A stretch of 64,000 nucleotides of DNA from Macrocystis pyrifera (lineage: Eukaryota; Sar; Phaeophyceae; Laminariales; Laminariaceae): assembly GCA_031763025.1 (NCBI GenBank), contig JASSKH010000005.1:15094128-15158127 (forward strand). Reading direction: 5' to 3'. Positions 13,487 to 27,903 of this stretch are shown here, piece after piece. Position 1 is the first letter of the stretch. Every line of letters starts with the position of its first letter. Position numbers and translations under genes: made by a program. Below the pieces are notes generated by a model. The model had not been told where the DNA came from. It ran no database searches and saw only the letters and a program-made list of their open reading frames with translations.

Positions 13487-16400
13487 ACCCACACGACATC
13501 TCGCCACCACCATCACACCACTGACACCGAGAGCAACACACCTGCGGTGATATCGAGTACCCTCCCACCCCCCCCCCGCCCCTCACCACCAATATCAACA
13601 CTACCCCCACCCCCAACTACCCCCCCCTACCCCTCCTTCCACCTCAACCCCCTCCTCACTCCAACCCGCCACCCCCCCCCCAGCTCCGTCTCCAAAGGGA
13701 TGCGCTGTCATTGGCCAAACGACTAAGCCAAGCAACAAAAAGGCACCCCCCCCGGCTGCCCTTCCCCCTGCCCAACTCCAGCCCCCCCCCCCCCCACCAC
13801 CACCACCACCACTCACCGGGCCAACGGATCAAACGACAGGACACCATCGGTGTCATCGATGTCGTCCGCACCACGGTCGCTGACGCTGAACGAGTCCTCT
13901 TCCGAAAGAACGGGAGCACTGCCGCCAAACAGCGCGTACATGGCCATCGCAAAGCCCAGGAGGATCACGCCGATCACCACCCCGAAGCGAACGACCTCCT
14001 TCAGCATGCGGAACAGGATCTGCTCGCGAGGGTCAGATGGCCGCCAGGGATGGAGGGGAACGGGGGGGGGGGAGGGAGGGGGGGGGGGGGGAGAGAGAGG
14101 GCCAGGAGGCGAAAGGAAAGGAGGGGGCAAAGGGGGAGGGGAGGCATAGAGAGGTTAACGAACTTTGGTGTGATGGTTGTGTCGGCATGCTCATATGCTG
14201 GTGTAGGGTGTGAAACGGTGAGAAGCAAATATTTTGCGTGATTGTACTCTGGTGGTGGTGCTTCCCCCCCATCCCCCCCTCCGCAAACCTCAAGGCAAAG
14301 AAAAGACAACAGCATCGAACTCCGTGCAGCGGCAGGGCGGGACAGGGGAGGGGAGCTTGGCCATAGCCGCATAACGCGAGTAGGTAGTAGGCCCGGACGC
14401 TCCGGGAGGCGTCAAACCTGCGGAAATTGGACCCCGGGTCGGTCGGAAAGCCGCTTACCTGCACCATGAGCCCGAGGTTCTCGTCAATTTGCGCCAGGAA
14501 CAGCACGCGGGAGAAGAAGAGGGGGGCCGAAATGGCGAAGAACAGTTGCGCCAGGAAAAAAGCCTCCTCCTGTAGAAACCAAAACCAAAAAACAGCAGCC
14601 GTAAAGTGAAGGAGGTGAGTGAGCAAGAGTGGACACGGACAAACAACACTATCCTCCGAATCAAAATATCAGATACCATTGATGACGTATGATACAACCA
14701 TACCAGGGTATCGGGGTATCGTATCGTGCCAACCCATAAAACACAATAGCATACCATGTCATGCCATCAACATCACCATCAACACCAACAACACCAACAC
14801 CAACACACACCAACGATAACAACAACAACACCACCACCACCACCCCCAACCCCCACCCCCCACACACCCCCACCCCCACCACCCACCACCACCAACACCA
14901 ACACCAACACCAACAACCAAACACCAAATGCGCACCTGAACAACGTCGCTGAACAAGGCCGCCATCCTGGCCGCGAAGGCCGCACAGACCAGCCCCAGAA
15001 GTACCGCCTCCACGACGTTCCACAACTCCGACTGGCCCCTCAGCTTCCGCGCGTACCGCACCTCCCCAGCTCGTTCACCATGTTCCCCAGCATGTAGGCG
15101 TAGAAGGCGTACTCTTTGGCGGGAATGTTGGTCGGCGAGTCCAGCTTCACCACGAAGCAGAACAGTACCAGCATCGACCTGTCATCGGAATACAGCCAGG
15201 GACAACGGAACGGGGGACAAGGAAGCAAGAAATGGTGGGAGTGAGCGGGTGTTGTTCCAAAAGCGGGGGGGGGGTTGGGCGGGGGGGGGGGGGGGGGGGT
15301 ACTCATGTCATGCATGGCCGTAGTCGTATATATGACCATAGCCCCTCGCATCCCTGCAATGCCGGAAAGGAGCACGTCGAGTATTCAAGTGGGGTACTCA
15401 TTTTTTTAGCTTGCTTTAGTCTTCTGACCGCTACTCATGCATCCCTTTCGAGACGGGGCACCGTTCCTACGCCTGATAGAGATACCTTCCCAACATTTGG
15501 GCGCTGATTACGTTTTTTTATTCATGTATTGCATAAAAATGATTTGTTTATTTTATCCCCCCCTCCAACCCAACCCACCAACACACCCAACACACAACAA
15601 CACCACAACACAACACCAACACACACAACCAACACCAACACCACACAACCAACCCACCACACCAACAACCACACAACCAACACACAACACAACACACACA
15701 CACACACAACACAACACAACACACACACCACACAACAACAACAACAACAACCCAACCAACACACAAAACACACCAACACACCACACACACACACCACACA
15801 CAACCACACCAACAACAACACCACACACAACACCAACACAACCAACACACACCAACCCAACCAAACACCAACAACACAACACCACACCAACACAAACAAC
15901 ACAACACCACCACACACCAACCCAAACACACAAAACAACACAACAACACAACACCAACACCAACACCAACACACACACACAACAACACCAACAACAACAA
16001 AAACACCAACACCAACACAACAACAACCCCCACCAACAAACACAACACAACACCCACACAAACAACACACCACACCCACAACAAACAACCAACACCAACA
16101 CACAAACAACACACACAAACACCAACACACACAACACCAACCACACAACACACACACACCAACAACACACCAACACACAACACACACACCACACAACAAC
16201 ACAACAACACACAACAACAAACAACACAACACCACACAAACACAACAACACCAACACCACACCACACACCAACACCACACACCAACAAACACCAACACCA
16301 ACAACACCACCACAACACACACACAACACACAACACAACACCACACAACAACAACAACAACAGCGACAACGAAACCACAACAATGGAAGGCAATATGTTT

Positions 16401-17265
16401 TACTTCGTAGTTCGTATGTACAAACAGGAAATGAACAGAAGGAAAAAAAAAAAAAAAAAACGAAACGACGGAAAAGCCGGCGGACGAGCGAACGTGAAAA
16501 CGGCTCATAAACGAGTAATGTTACTGTATATATACAAAGTAGGTACCCAGGAAAAAACACGTGGGGAAGAGCAAAATAAATGAGGAGGAAAGGAAAGGAA
16601 ATAACAAGGTATGCCAAGAGCCAGGCACTTTATTACCTGGCAAACCGCTACAGGGTATCAGTTTCGTACAAACATCTCAGAACTATACGAACGAAAATAC
16701 TTAAAATACAGACGACTAGTTTTTTTCTGAATGAAAAACAGACAAATAAATAAAACAAACTCAAGGATGAAAATACGAAGCAAGCAAAAAAAAAAAAACA
16801 GATATGTAGACCTCGTACAAAGTAATACAATCCTGCTCAACATATACAGGAGAAAGAAAAGGGGACACCAGAAGGACGCATGTACTTTTGTTGATCCACC
16901 GCCGGGTAGTATATGGGAAAGGTCAAAGAGAGCGGCGAAACGATCGGAAAAGAACAAAAAAAACAAACAAACGAACAAACAAACAAACAGGCCTCAGCAG
17001 GAGGCTTGCATGCATCATGTTGTAGATGAATGGATCAACTTGACTCATGCGGCAAAAGCAAAGCACCAGACCAAAGAGCAGGCGCGCAAGCTGTGCAGGA
17101 AAAGACTCTTTATGTTGATGCGGTATCGAATGTTAATATGATGTACCAAGGTGCATACAAGTATGAACTTGAACATTCACGCGATAACTACGGATGCGGG
17201 CATACACGACGCGACAAATGCAGGAGGCAGGCAGCAGTACAAAAACAAGTAGAACCGCAGGAAAA

Positions 17266-17306
<41 letters not shown>

Positions 17307-17332
17307 CATGAAACGAGCGGCGAAGGGTCGCG

Positions 17333-17401
<69 letters not shown>

Positions 17402-18087
17402 TTCTCTCTCTCTAGCACAACAACACCAATGAGCCAAAAAACTAAAACCTCCCATGCCAAGGGAACGAGAAAAAGAACAGCCCAAGAAACCCAGCCCAAC
17501 CCAACCCAACCCAACCCAACCCAAAACAACCCAACCCAACCCATAGGGCAACATGGCAACACAAACGCCTGTTGCGATAGGAACTTTTTTTAATTCTGAC
17601 ACACCATCATTCAGACAGACGAAGGAGCGCACCTTAACCGAGGTCAAAACTACTGTTTAGCCCAACACCGTCGGAAAGATGACGATGATGATGGTGATGA
17701 TGATGATCTCCCACTATTACGGGGGACCATAGTAAATAGCACCAAATATTTTCAGTGAAAATAGGTAAATATGTAGATTTTTGTGTGCACCGTAGGTCCT
17801 ATTTACAATGGTCCCCCGTAATAGCTCATTGTTCACCCCGGAATCTCAACTGCTGTGTGGGTGTGGTCACAATAAACAGGAATATACCCCTTCGTGGTTT
17901 TTTGGATGTCTTCGAGATATGCCCAGAGGGTATGGAATCTCTGTTTATCGCAATGCACTTGACCCGTTTTCTCGAAAATCAAGTTTCTGACACATTACCC
18001 GTTTTCTCGATTTTTTTTTTTTTTTTTACTTTCCAACAATACAGACCTCCCGGAGTGAGTTTTTCACTTATAATAATAATAATAATG

Positions 18088-18152
<65 letters not shown>

Positions 18153-18779
18153 CAACAATAATAATAATAATAATAACAACAACAATAATAATAATAATAA
18201 TAACAACAACAATAATAATAATAATAATAACAACAACAATAATAATAATAATAATAATAATAGTATAGAGCTCCCGTTTGAGGAGACGCAGAAAAATTAG
18301 GTACACCACAACCGAGGCATTCGTGCCCCCCCCCCCCCCCCCCCCCCCCTCCTGCTGAAAATCCCGCCTAGTGGGTGAAAACCCGACGTCCTCCGTCCCG
18401 GCATTGTAGGGAGGCGAGGGTTTAGGGTCATACCCACGCATGATATCGAGTACACCCTCCCCCCTCCCTGAAAATAACACTGCTGTTGCCACGAGCACAC
18501 GAAAACCGAAAGCAAAATCTCCCGTTTTTTCCCCTCTTCACAAGGCCTGATTGGGCTCGAAAACCCAGCCACGCCCCCAGCCCCTCCCGCAAATCCACAA
18601 CCACTTGACAGGAAACACTCCATAAGAACAACGCAACATTGCCACAAGAACATCATGATATCAACTTTATCTACAGTACTTGCCCAAGTATGTATAAAAT
18701 TTGCGACAACTCATGTGCTGGCACTCATGTGCTGGGCCAGGGTAAAATTACAGTTTCACGCATCCCACGCATGTTTCAG

Positions 18780-18810
<31 letters not shown>

Positions 18811-21800
18811 TTTCTATGTTCTTTTTTTTTTCTCTTTCTTTGTTTCACGCGGCATCATCAACCCCACTTTCTTTCGTGCAGTCATGTACCGCGCCTGTCC
18901 TCGAGACACAAGGACCGGATGGGTGTTCCCACTGATGCCCAGACGGTCCTTGCATTTCCGGAAAGAGTGGTGTACCGTAAACGACCCCGCTCGTACGCAT
19001 CCAAAAAGGTGCGGGCTTTTAAACGCCCGCTCTCCCTCTCCCTCTCTACATGCCCACCTGGATCAGCTCGAACGGCACGCAGAGCCTCATCCTCACGGCG
19101 CCGACGATGTTGTCCGGCGCGGCCCCGTACGGAAGCCCCAGCACGAACCGACGCGTGTTGCGGTTGTGCATGTCCGGCATCTTCCAGCTCGCCCCGCTGA
19201 AAATGCCTGGCAGGCCCCTAGAAAACTTCCGCGACACGTACGCCAGGACGATGTTGCTCGAGAAAAACTCGAGCCGCCGCGTCTCGAGGGCACGCGCCAG
19301 CGGTCCGGTAAAGGACGGGATGCGCCTCCCAGCCATTTCCGGCTCAAGCAACCACTGCACCGAGGAAAAACCTTGGCCAGTGTCCATCTGGTTCTCGGCG
19401 AACCCCGCCATGTTGTTGGGCAACTGCAGGAGCATCTCCTGCACCAGCTCGTCCACGTCAGACTGTGATGGTGGTGGCGGTGGTGGGGGGGGGATGGGGG
19501 GGGGGGGGGGTTGTGGTTAGGGTGGTGGTGAGGGTGGTGACGGTGATGGTAAGGTGGTGATGGTGATGGTGATGGTGTTGGCGGGAGGGGGAGAAGGGAG
19601 AGAAGGGACGCGGAGGGTTAGCCGGACGCGAGCTGTCACCGCAATACTGCTGTCTTGTATACCTGGTACCAGGTATGAGATATAGACGGAATACATATAC
19701 GTAACTTCACTGCGTAAGGCGAAAGAAAAATAGGGCCGGGGTCGTCTCTGGTTCTGAGCGCATTGCACCTGGTAAACCGTATCGGGTTACTGTGGGGATC
19801 ATACATGTCCCGTCCCAAACACGAAGTACATAACGCACCCTGCTTCCACCCGCCGCATACGGCGAGAGAAAGACGCTGTTGTACAACCAATACCACTGAC
19901 CGCTGCTGTTCGAAACGGAATCAAACCGAACCAAAATAAACCAAACCAAACCGCAAACAACGAAGAAAAAAACAACAGCAATCGAATGCACCAAACCAAA
20001 CCAAAAAAAATAAATGAAACCAAACCCCCCCCACCACACAAAAAAACCAAACCACCAAACCAAACCAAACCAAAGCCAAGCCAAACCAAACCAAACCGAC
20101 CCAAACCAAACCAAACCAGAACTCCCGCCGCAGCCCCTCGACCCCCCACCCCACCCCCCCCCCCCCGCCCCAAACCCTCCCTCAATGCTACACATTGGCA
20201 GCACCTGCATGCGGAGCAAGAAGTGCCGGTGTTTCGCATCCCGGTCGGCCGCCCGGCCCACCGCCCTCAGCACGTTGTGGGCAGGGATCAGAGGATTCCT
20301 GATCGTAGTCCCAAGAAAACAGGAAAGCGGGTACGAAAAAAGGACAGGGGCAACACGGGGACAAAGAGCAGGAACAAGAACGAGGACAAAGAGCAGGAAC
20401 AAAAAATAAAAAAGAACAAGAACACAAGAGAAAACAGGAACAAGAACAAAAAACAAAGAGAGAACAAGGACGCGGACGGGGACGAGAATAAGGGCGGAGA
20501 ACACGGAAAAGGACAAGGGGAAATGAACAAAAAGAGAAAAGGGCGCCATCCGCTCGTCATCACCATCACAGTCAGTCGCATCCACGTTCATGTGTGATGG
20601 TTGTATATATCGCCGTGTCGGCAATATCGTACTACTGTACGCCCGCCCAGCATACCATACCAACATGACATCTTATCAGATCGGATCATACCATACCATA
20701 AAATGTCAAAAGAGATGCGCGATACCTCGCACCGGTGATGCCCTTCCACAGAACACAACACAAGACCTGGTACACAATCTAAAATAACCGTACCATAACC
20801 CTGTCATATATCACAATGTACATACCACATCACCTCATACCATACCACATCGTACCATACCGAACAAAAGACCATACCCAGAGCCATAAAGTAGACCATT
20901 CTTGATATTAAAATGAGCGTGCGTACACTATTTAATAATACAACACGAAACAGCCCTTATATCCCGCCCACAGTGGGATCAGGCAATACCAAACTTCAAA
21001 CTTCTCAGACACACCTCGCGGTGGTGATGCCCTTCCAGATGCAACGGTTGAAAGCGGCGGCTCCCACGGCCAGATCTCCGGAGAGCAGTGTCGTTACCGT
21101 CTGGTCGCTGATCTCGCAACCGAACGCGATCAGACAGCTCAGTGTGTCCAATCGACCATATGCAGCTGCATAATCCACCGCGGTCCTACAACAAAGCAGC
21201 AGAGGTTGACAGGGGCAGCAAGGAGGGACGGGGGAGGGGGGGGGGTGGGGGGGGGGGGGCAGGAAGGGGAGAGAGGACAGGGGGGGGAGGGGGGGGGGCG
21301 CGCATCAAGCGTTACGTTTCGAGCGGGAAGGGGAGATGCACAACGAAAGCACAGCACGTCAAACGTCACGCGGAGAGTAGGAGAGGGGGGGGGGGGGGGG
21401 CGTACTCTTTTGTTGCTTGCCTTAGTCATTTGACCATTGACCACGCATCCCTTTCGAGACGGAGCACCGTTCCTCCTCCTAATAGACACCTCCAACAATT
21501 GGGCGCTCATTACGTTGTTTCCATATATTACATAGAAACTGTTGCCTAATCTTATCCCCTTCCTGTTTCGCCTCCTGTGGCCACCATCTATCTCCTAGGA
21601 TAGCGATCGTTTTCTCGCTGCTATTCATTGTATCAACCTCCTCCATGTCACATTCGTCTATTTCCCTCATCTCCTCTTCTAACACATCCTGTTCCTCCCT
21701 GTATATTTCACATTCTCCTACTATGTGAGTTCTACTCTCTATCGCTTTGCCACACGGGAACATCTGCGCATCTACTTTCTCCTCCTCCCGGCTACTGGTA

Positions 21801-22285
21801 TACCTCTTTCTTTCTGGCAGGTCCAGGTCACCTACACGAAAGCGCAGTTTCAGTTTTTTCGCGAAGTCCATTGGGCTGTGCAAATATGTTTTCATTCCTA
21901 TTCCTTCCATCAATCCCCCCGATATCTCAAAAGTGTTTTTCTTGTTCCACGTTGTTTCTTAGCGCTAGCCTTCCCCTTCCTTCTATCCTCTCTTCTACTT
22001 CTGCCTTGTACCTCCCAAACTTCCCGGCGGACATCATCTCTTCTTGGTTTCCCCCTATATCCTTCCATACTTTCTCAACTACGCCATCCCATCCAGCCTT
22101 GACCTTTTGTTACTTTCTCCCATACAGCTCTATCAACTATGGCTGGCAACCTTTTTTTTTTGGCATGTTCCATATTCTCTATTGTCATTCAACTTTATCA
22201 TGTCTCTATTTGTCTCGAGCGGGTGCATGCCCAGTTCTGCCATTAATGCTGTATTTCTAGTCGTACTTGAGCATCTTAGGAGCAG

Positions 22286-22373
<88 letters not shown>

Positions 22374-25300
22374 AAGGCATGCGACACATCGATACTCCAA
22401 AGGACGGGTGGCAGGGGGGAAGGGGCACGCGGATGGTTACTCATAAACGTTTGCCCTCGAAAAAAAAACGCCCTAAACACCAAGAGCGACGCAGGGAAGG
22501 GAGGCCAATATGCCGCCGCCGATATGCCTGCCCCCCCCCCCTCCCTCCCCCCCCCCGACCCGCCCCCCCCCCCAAAAAAAAAAAAAAGCTCACTTTGGTT
22601 GGTGCATACCAATACAGTATATACTCATTCGCATCAGCAAAAAAACAACATACGCTTGCTTGCGCAGGCAGAGTTTCGAGTAGGCAAAAATGCGGGGCGC
22701 GTACGGCCGTCAGACGTGTCCGAGATCGTTCGAGGCAACCTCTCGCAGCCAGCCAGCCCGCCGCAAACGCGAAAGAGGTAACGCAGTTGTGGTGCAGGGT
22801 GAAGAAAAAAACACACGCACACAACCACACACCCACACTGCTCGCACGAACCCTTTTGCGACACAGGTACATACAACAGCCACAACATACACCACAAGCG
22901 CGGTGCTTTCGATCTTTTGCGAAAAGAGAACGTGCAGCAGCAGCAGCAGCAGCAGCAGCAGCACGAACACCTCATCACGCTGCCTGCGCGTGTCGCACAA
23001 AAAACTCCCTACTCTGCAACATCGGAGACACCCCCTACAACCAACCCAGCATCGAGCGGGCTGCTTCGTGTCGCGCCAGCCGCAATTTTTATTCCGGTCC
23101 TCCGAAGAGAGTGAAAACACGAGTATATATATGCATACGTACGTTTGCCAAATTTTACTTTTGCCAACTAGTCTCTTCGTGCAAAACATTTTCGGCAAAA
23201 CACCAAGTACTCGGACACGGGAAGCCCGGCCGGACACATTGGTCGAGGTCTCGGTATATACTTATCGTATAAAGTCCGAAACATACATACATGTCACACT
23301 GGTACAAAATATCGCCGAAATAGACCGTGTATATAGGGGAAAAATCGCCATGGGCGCAAGGCAGTACAGACACAGATTCCGAGGCTAAAGGCTGTAAATA
23401 CACAAATACACGTTTGCCTCCCTCCCTCTCTCTCTCAATCTCTATCTCTCTCCCTATCTCTATCTCTCTCTCTCCCTCTCGCTCTATCTCTCTCCTTATC
23501 TCTCTCCCTGTATTGTTAATAAATACTATACAAATATTCGCAACTAATTTGCCGGTTCTTTATTACCGGCATATTTTTTTTTTAAAAACCTCCGGCACCG
23601 GGTGGGCACGAAGCACGAAAAATAAAGCTTACTAAAACTCCCATACTTCCCACGCATGACGTCTTCAGATTTTGTTCCCCCTCGGCCTTAACAAGGGATA
23701 CACACCACTCTGACCTCGAATATAACCACCGTTTCAACTCTGATACTACTCATCAGGCGTGGCTTATTTTATCGGTCACAGTACACCTGTCATTCATGAG
23801 GCCATACAAAACCCACACACACTACGCGGAACTGAAGCAAGACACACAGCTGACGTTTTCGACGAAATCCTCGAATCTCGCAGCTGCCGTTTTCGTTCTT
23901 GTTTTTTGTTTTTTGGTTTTTAATATTTTTGTATTTTTTATTCGTGTTCATGTGCAGTACAGCAGATTTACATGTGCATACGAACTCTACGATTGAAACA
24001 CCTTAATACGTGCCGTGTGTGAATTCAGCGTGAAAAAAAAAAACACCACTCTCTGCATGTCAATATAAGGATCGCTTCGTCTTCATATTAATGCCTGAAC
24101 GCTGAGGAAATTTCCGCTCGGAGTGGTATTTACGTGGAACTGACCTCTGCCGGCGAGCCTCGTCGATGTCACACATGCACCCCAGCAGCTCCGTCAGGAG
24201 CGGGTTGAGGCTGCGCGAGTCCAGCGAGCTAGAGGCCGCGGCGAACATGAGGGGCGTCGGCAGGTCGGACTCCTTGTCGTGGGACTGGGACAGCTGCTCC
24301 TTCAACTGGCCGCCGCCACCGCCGCCGCCGACGTGGGCGAGAGGTCACAAAGCGAGGGGATAGGAAAGGGAAGGGAAGGGAGGAACGAATGGGCCAACGA
24401 ACGGACCACGAATGGACCAACCAACCAATCAACGAACGAAAGAATGTTTGATGCGTACGAAAGAAAAAACGACAACAAGATGCCGACATTTGGGGAAAAT
24501 AAAACAGGACAAAACAAAACAGGGTGCAAAAACAATGAAAAAAAGACAAGAACGAAAGAAAAACGATTGGACCCACGACCCACGAATGGGCCGACGAACG
24601 AACGGACGGACGGACGGACGGATGAAATCAGAACGACCAAGATAGCTACAAGAAAAAACAAAATCAGGGGTGCAAAAAAAAAAAAAAAAGAGAGAGAGAA
24701 ACGGAAGAGAAACAAAACAGAACACTAACGAACAGTTCCATTGACCCATGACTCACGCCAGGTACCAGGTACATTACACAATACGCAGGGGAAAAAAGGG
24801 GGGAAAAAAAAACGATATCCCATTATTTTGAAGTGGCGGGGAGTGGGGGGGGGGGGGGGGTCATATTCGCGAGAACGGAAGCTCACAAACACCCCCCCAC
24901 ACCCCCCCCCCTGCTTCGCTTCGATTTTTTTCGACTTGCTTCCTTTCTCCTACAAACCTCATCGGCCTCCATGTAGTTAACCAGGGAGGTCATGACCGCT
25001 CCCATAGCTTGGGCGTTGCCACGCGCGGCGGCGTGGAGCGGGGTCCAGCCGTACTTTGCCGTCGACGACAGCTGCTCCGCCACCTGATCACCGTCAATCC
25101 GACCAGGCGATGCGCACGAGGGGATGAAAAACAAAACAAGGAAACAACAACAACAACAACAACATTCAGGGGGGGGGGGGGGGGGGGAAGCCAAAGAAAC
25201 ACCAACATCAGCACCGACATCGACACCACGACTAATGCCAACAGCGACAGCAGTAACACAACCACCACTACCACCACCGCCATCAACAACAACAAAACCA

Positions 25301-27863
25301 CCGCCCACACAAGCACGGCCGCAACAAACACCACCACAACAACAAAAAAAGCATGACGCCACCACCGCCACCACCGCCACCACCACCACTACCACCGCAA
25401 CGACAAGCACACCTGATCTCTTCCGAGATTATCCTCAATAGCCACCACAACGGCGCGGAACACATCGGCGCTCCCGCTCCAGGCGGCGTGCATGAGCGGG
25501 CACCACGACCTCAGGTCCCTCGCTTGCAGCTCGTTCATCTTCAGCATCGCACCCCGCGCCGTCCCGACCCCCCGCCCCCGCCCCAGACATCCCACGAAGA
25601 GGCAAACACAAAAACGAAAAGACAATCAAAAGCGTGTTAGAGGCCACCCTTCGGACCATCTTGCGTGCGAGGTACTGGTATGCCCTTTCGTTCGACTGTT
25701 CTTCGCCACGCTCGCGCCCGAGAAACAGTTCATACTGGTAATCCGACTTTTACGTAGGGTGTACAGACGGTCTGCCTTTTAGTTCTACAATAGGCGTGCA
25801 GACGAAGCGGAAACTGGGGAGAGTTAAGGTCGCCGCTGAAGGAGACTTTGAGGATTTTTTCAACTGCGGAGCCCCGCTTCGCGCCCGCTGAAAAAAAACG
25901 CCGCCTTTTGCAACAAAGCCAAGGGTACATCGCGCAACTCGTCACCATCCCCCCCCCCACCCCGCTTCCACCCCTCCGTACATGTAAGGAAAACAGTAAC
26001 CGTTCACGCGGCACTGAGAGTAGATCACGGGACAAAAAGAGGGCAGGCATAGGAATTTCGCAACTGCCGAATCATACAAATCATACAAGACCCGGTCCCT
26101 TTTCCACCTCAAAATAACAATAAATACAAAATATAGCCCCCTGTTCCCGGCAAGGTCATACCGATCATACAGGATACTAGGTGCCCTGTAGTATGTCAGG
26201 CCTGTTCCTCACCAGGGTTTCCACTCCGAGGCGGCTCCTGATGGCGTCCATGACCGCCCTGTACGTCTGCGCGTTTTTTCCAGCGGCGGCTTGCATCAGC
26301 GGCGTCCCTTGTTCCCTTCGAGAGGGATTGGTAGGAAGCGAAACAAGAGATAAGGAGGAGTACACGGTCAGAAAAAATGCAAGGGCGACAAAGGCAACAA
26401 TAACACTAACACCATCAACACCAACACCAACAAACACGGACGACAACAGCAACAACGTTAACGCTTAGCACCAGCACCAAAAACAGCAACACCGTAAACA
26501 CTACGCCGGCAACACCTGCAGAAACAACAGGTAACACAACAGCAGCTGTAACAATAACAGCAATAGCAACAACAGCAACAATAGAAACAACAAAAAAAAC
26601 AGCAGCAGCAGCAGCAGCAGCAACCAACAACAACAACAGCAGTAGCAGCAGCAGCGGCAGCAGCAGCAGCAGCGAATCCAACAACAAACAACAAACATGG
26701 ACGACAAATTGCCACAACACAAACACAAACACCGACAACAACCAAAAACACCACCAAAAACAACCACAAACAACAACACCAACACCAACAACAACACATG
26801 GAGGCAGGGCGAAACAAACAGGAAGTCAACCAAAACAAGCGGGATAAAGCGGGATCGTTGTGGACTGAGAACAGACAAGCCGCAGCCGCACGAGAGACTA
26901 CAAGACAGCCGACTTAAAGCCAAAACGAACCAAACCAGGACGAAATAAAACCGAACCAAACCGAACCGCACCAACCCCAACCCAACCCCTCCCCCTATAT
27001 TATATACCTGGTATATATATAGGTTGGTTTGGCGTCGGTTGGCGACGACGCTGTAAAACACGCCTCTCATTGCGTGAGCTAGACAGCCAGGGTACCGTTT
27101 TTTTTTTGTTTTTTTTTTTGACGGTTTACCACGGCTGGCGGTCAAGTTAGTTATCATTTTTATGCGGAGAGAACCTTTACTCCGCACAAGGGGGATGATC
27201 GTATCACGTAGTGTGTATACGGTGAGGCACCCACGAGGCAGTTACATAGTGAACCCATTGCTGTCTCCGGAAGTAGCCACACCAGAAATTAAATCAATTA
27301 ATTGATGCTGTCATCCATACGCAAGAAAATCCGCGCCAAACGCGGTTCTTAGTAGGATGCAGCTCGCCCTTTATGCGACTCGCTCAACACCTAACGGCGT
27401 TTCGCGCTTGGTGCAAGCAATATCTGCCCGGTCTGTGTAAACCCGACGTGCTCCGTCCCGGCATTGTAGGGATGCGAGGGTCTATGGTCATACGACTACG
27501 GTCATGCACGATAATGAGTACACCCCCCCCCCCCCCCCCGTCCCTTCCCTTCCCGACCACAAAAAGCCTCCGCTCTCACCGGTCCTGCGCCACCAGCTGC
27601 ACCTTTGCCTCCTCCCGAGTCATGGCACGAACCATCGACCCCACGGCGAGGACGTCCCCGGCCTCGATCGCCTCGCGGAGGTCCTTCGGGGGCTGCCGCG
27701 CCGCGAGCACTGTGATGCCACCCCCTCCCGTCGTTGACATCGACATCCCCATGGTATTTCTGCATGCAACAAAACGGGGTTTCAAAGAGATGGGGAACGG
27801 GGCGAAGGGAGGGCGGGGGGGGGGGGAACCACGAAGGTCAGGGGGGTGAAGAACGGGGAAAGG

Positions 27864-27903
<40 letters not shown>

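Noticed and set aside
15437..16510. Long open frames of about 280-360 codons rich in Thr/His/Asn (plus) or Cys/Val (minus)
   Set aside because: They arise only because a two-letter A/C tract cannot contain stop codons on either strand in most frames. Composition is not that of a protein.
16850..16980. Hydrophobic minus-strand stretch ASFWCPLFFLLYMLSRIVLL as the missing channel exon
   Set aside because: No GT donor at the required phase, and the sequence lies in A/T-rich low-complexity DNA.
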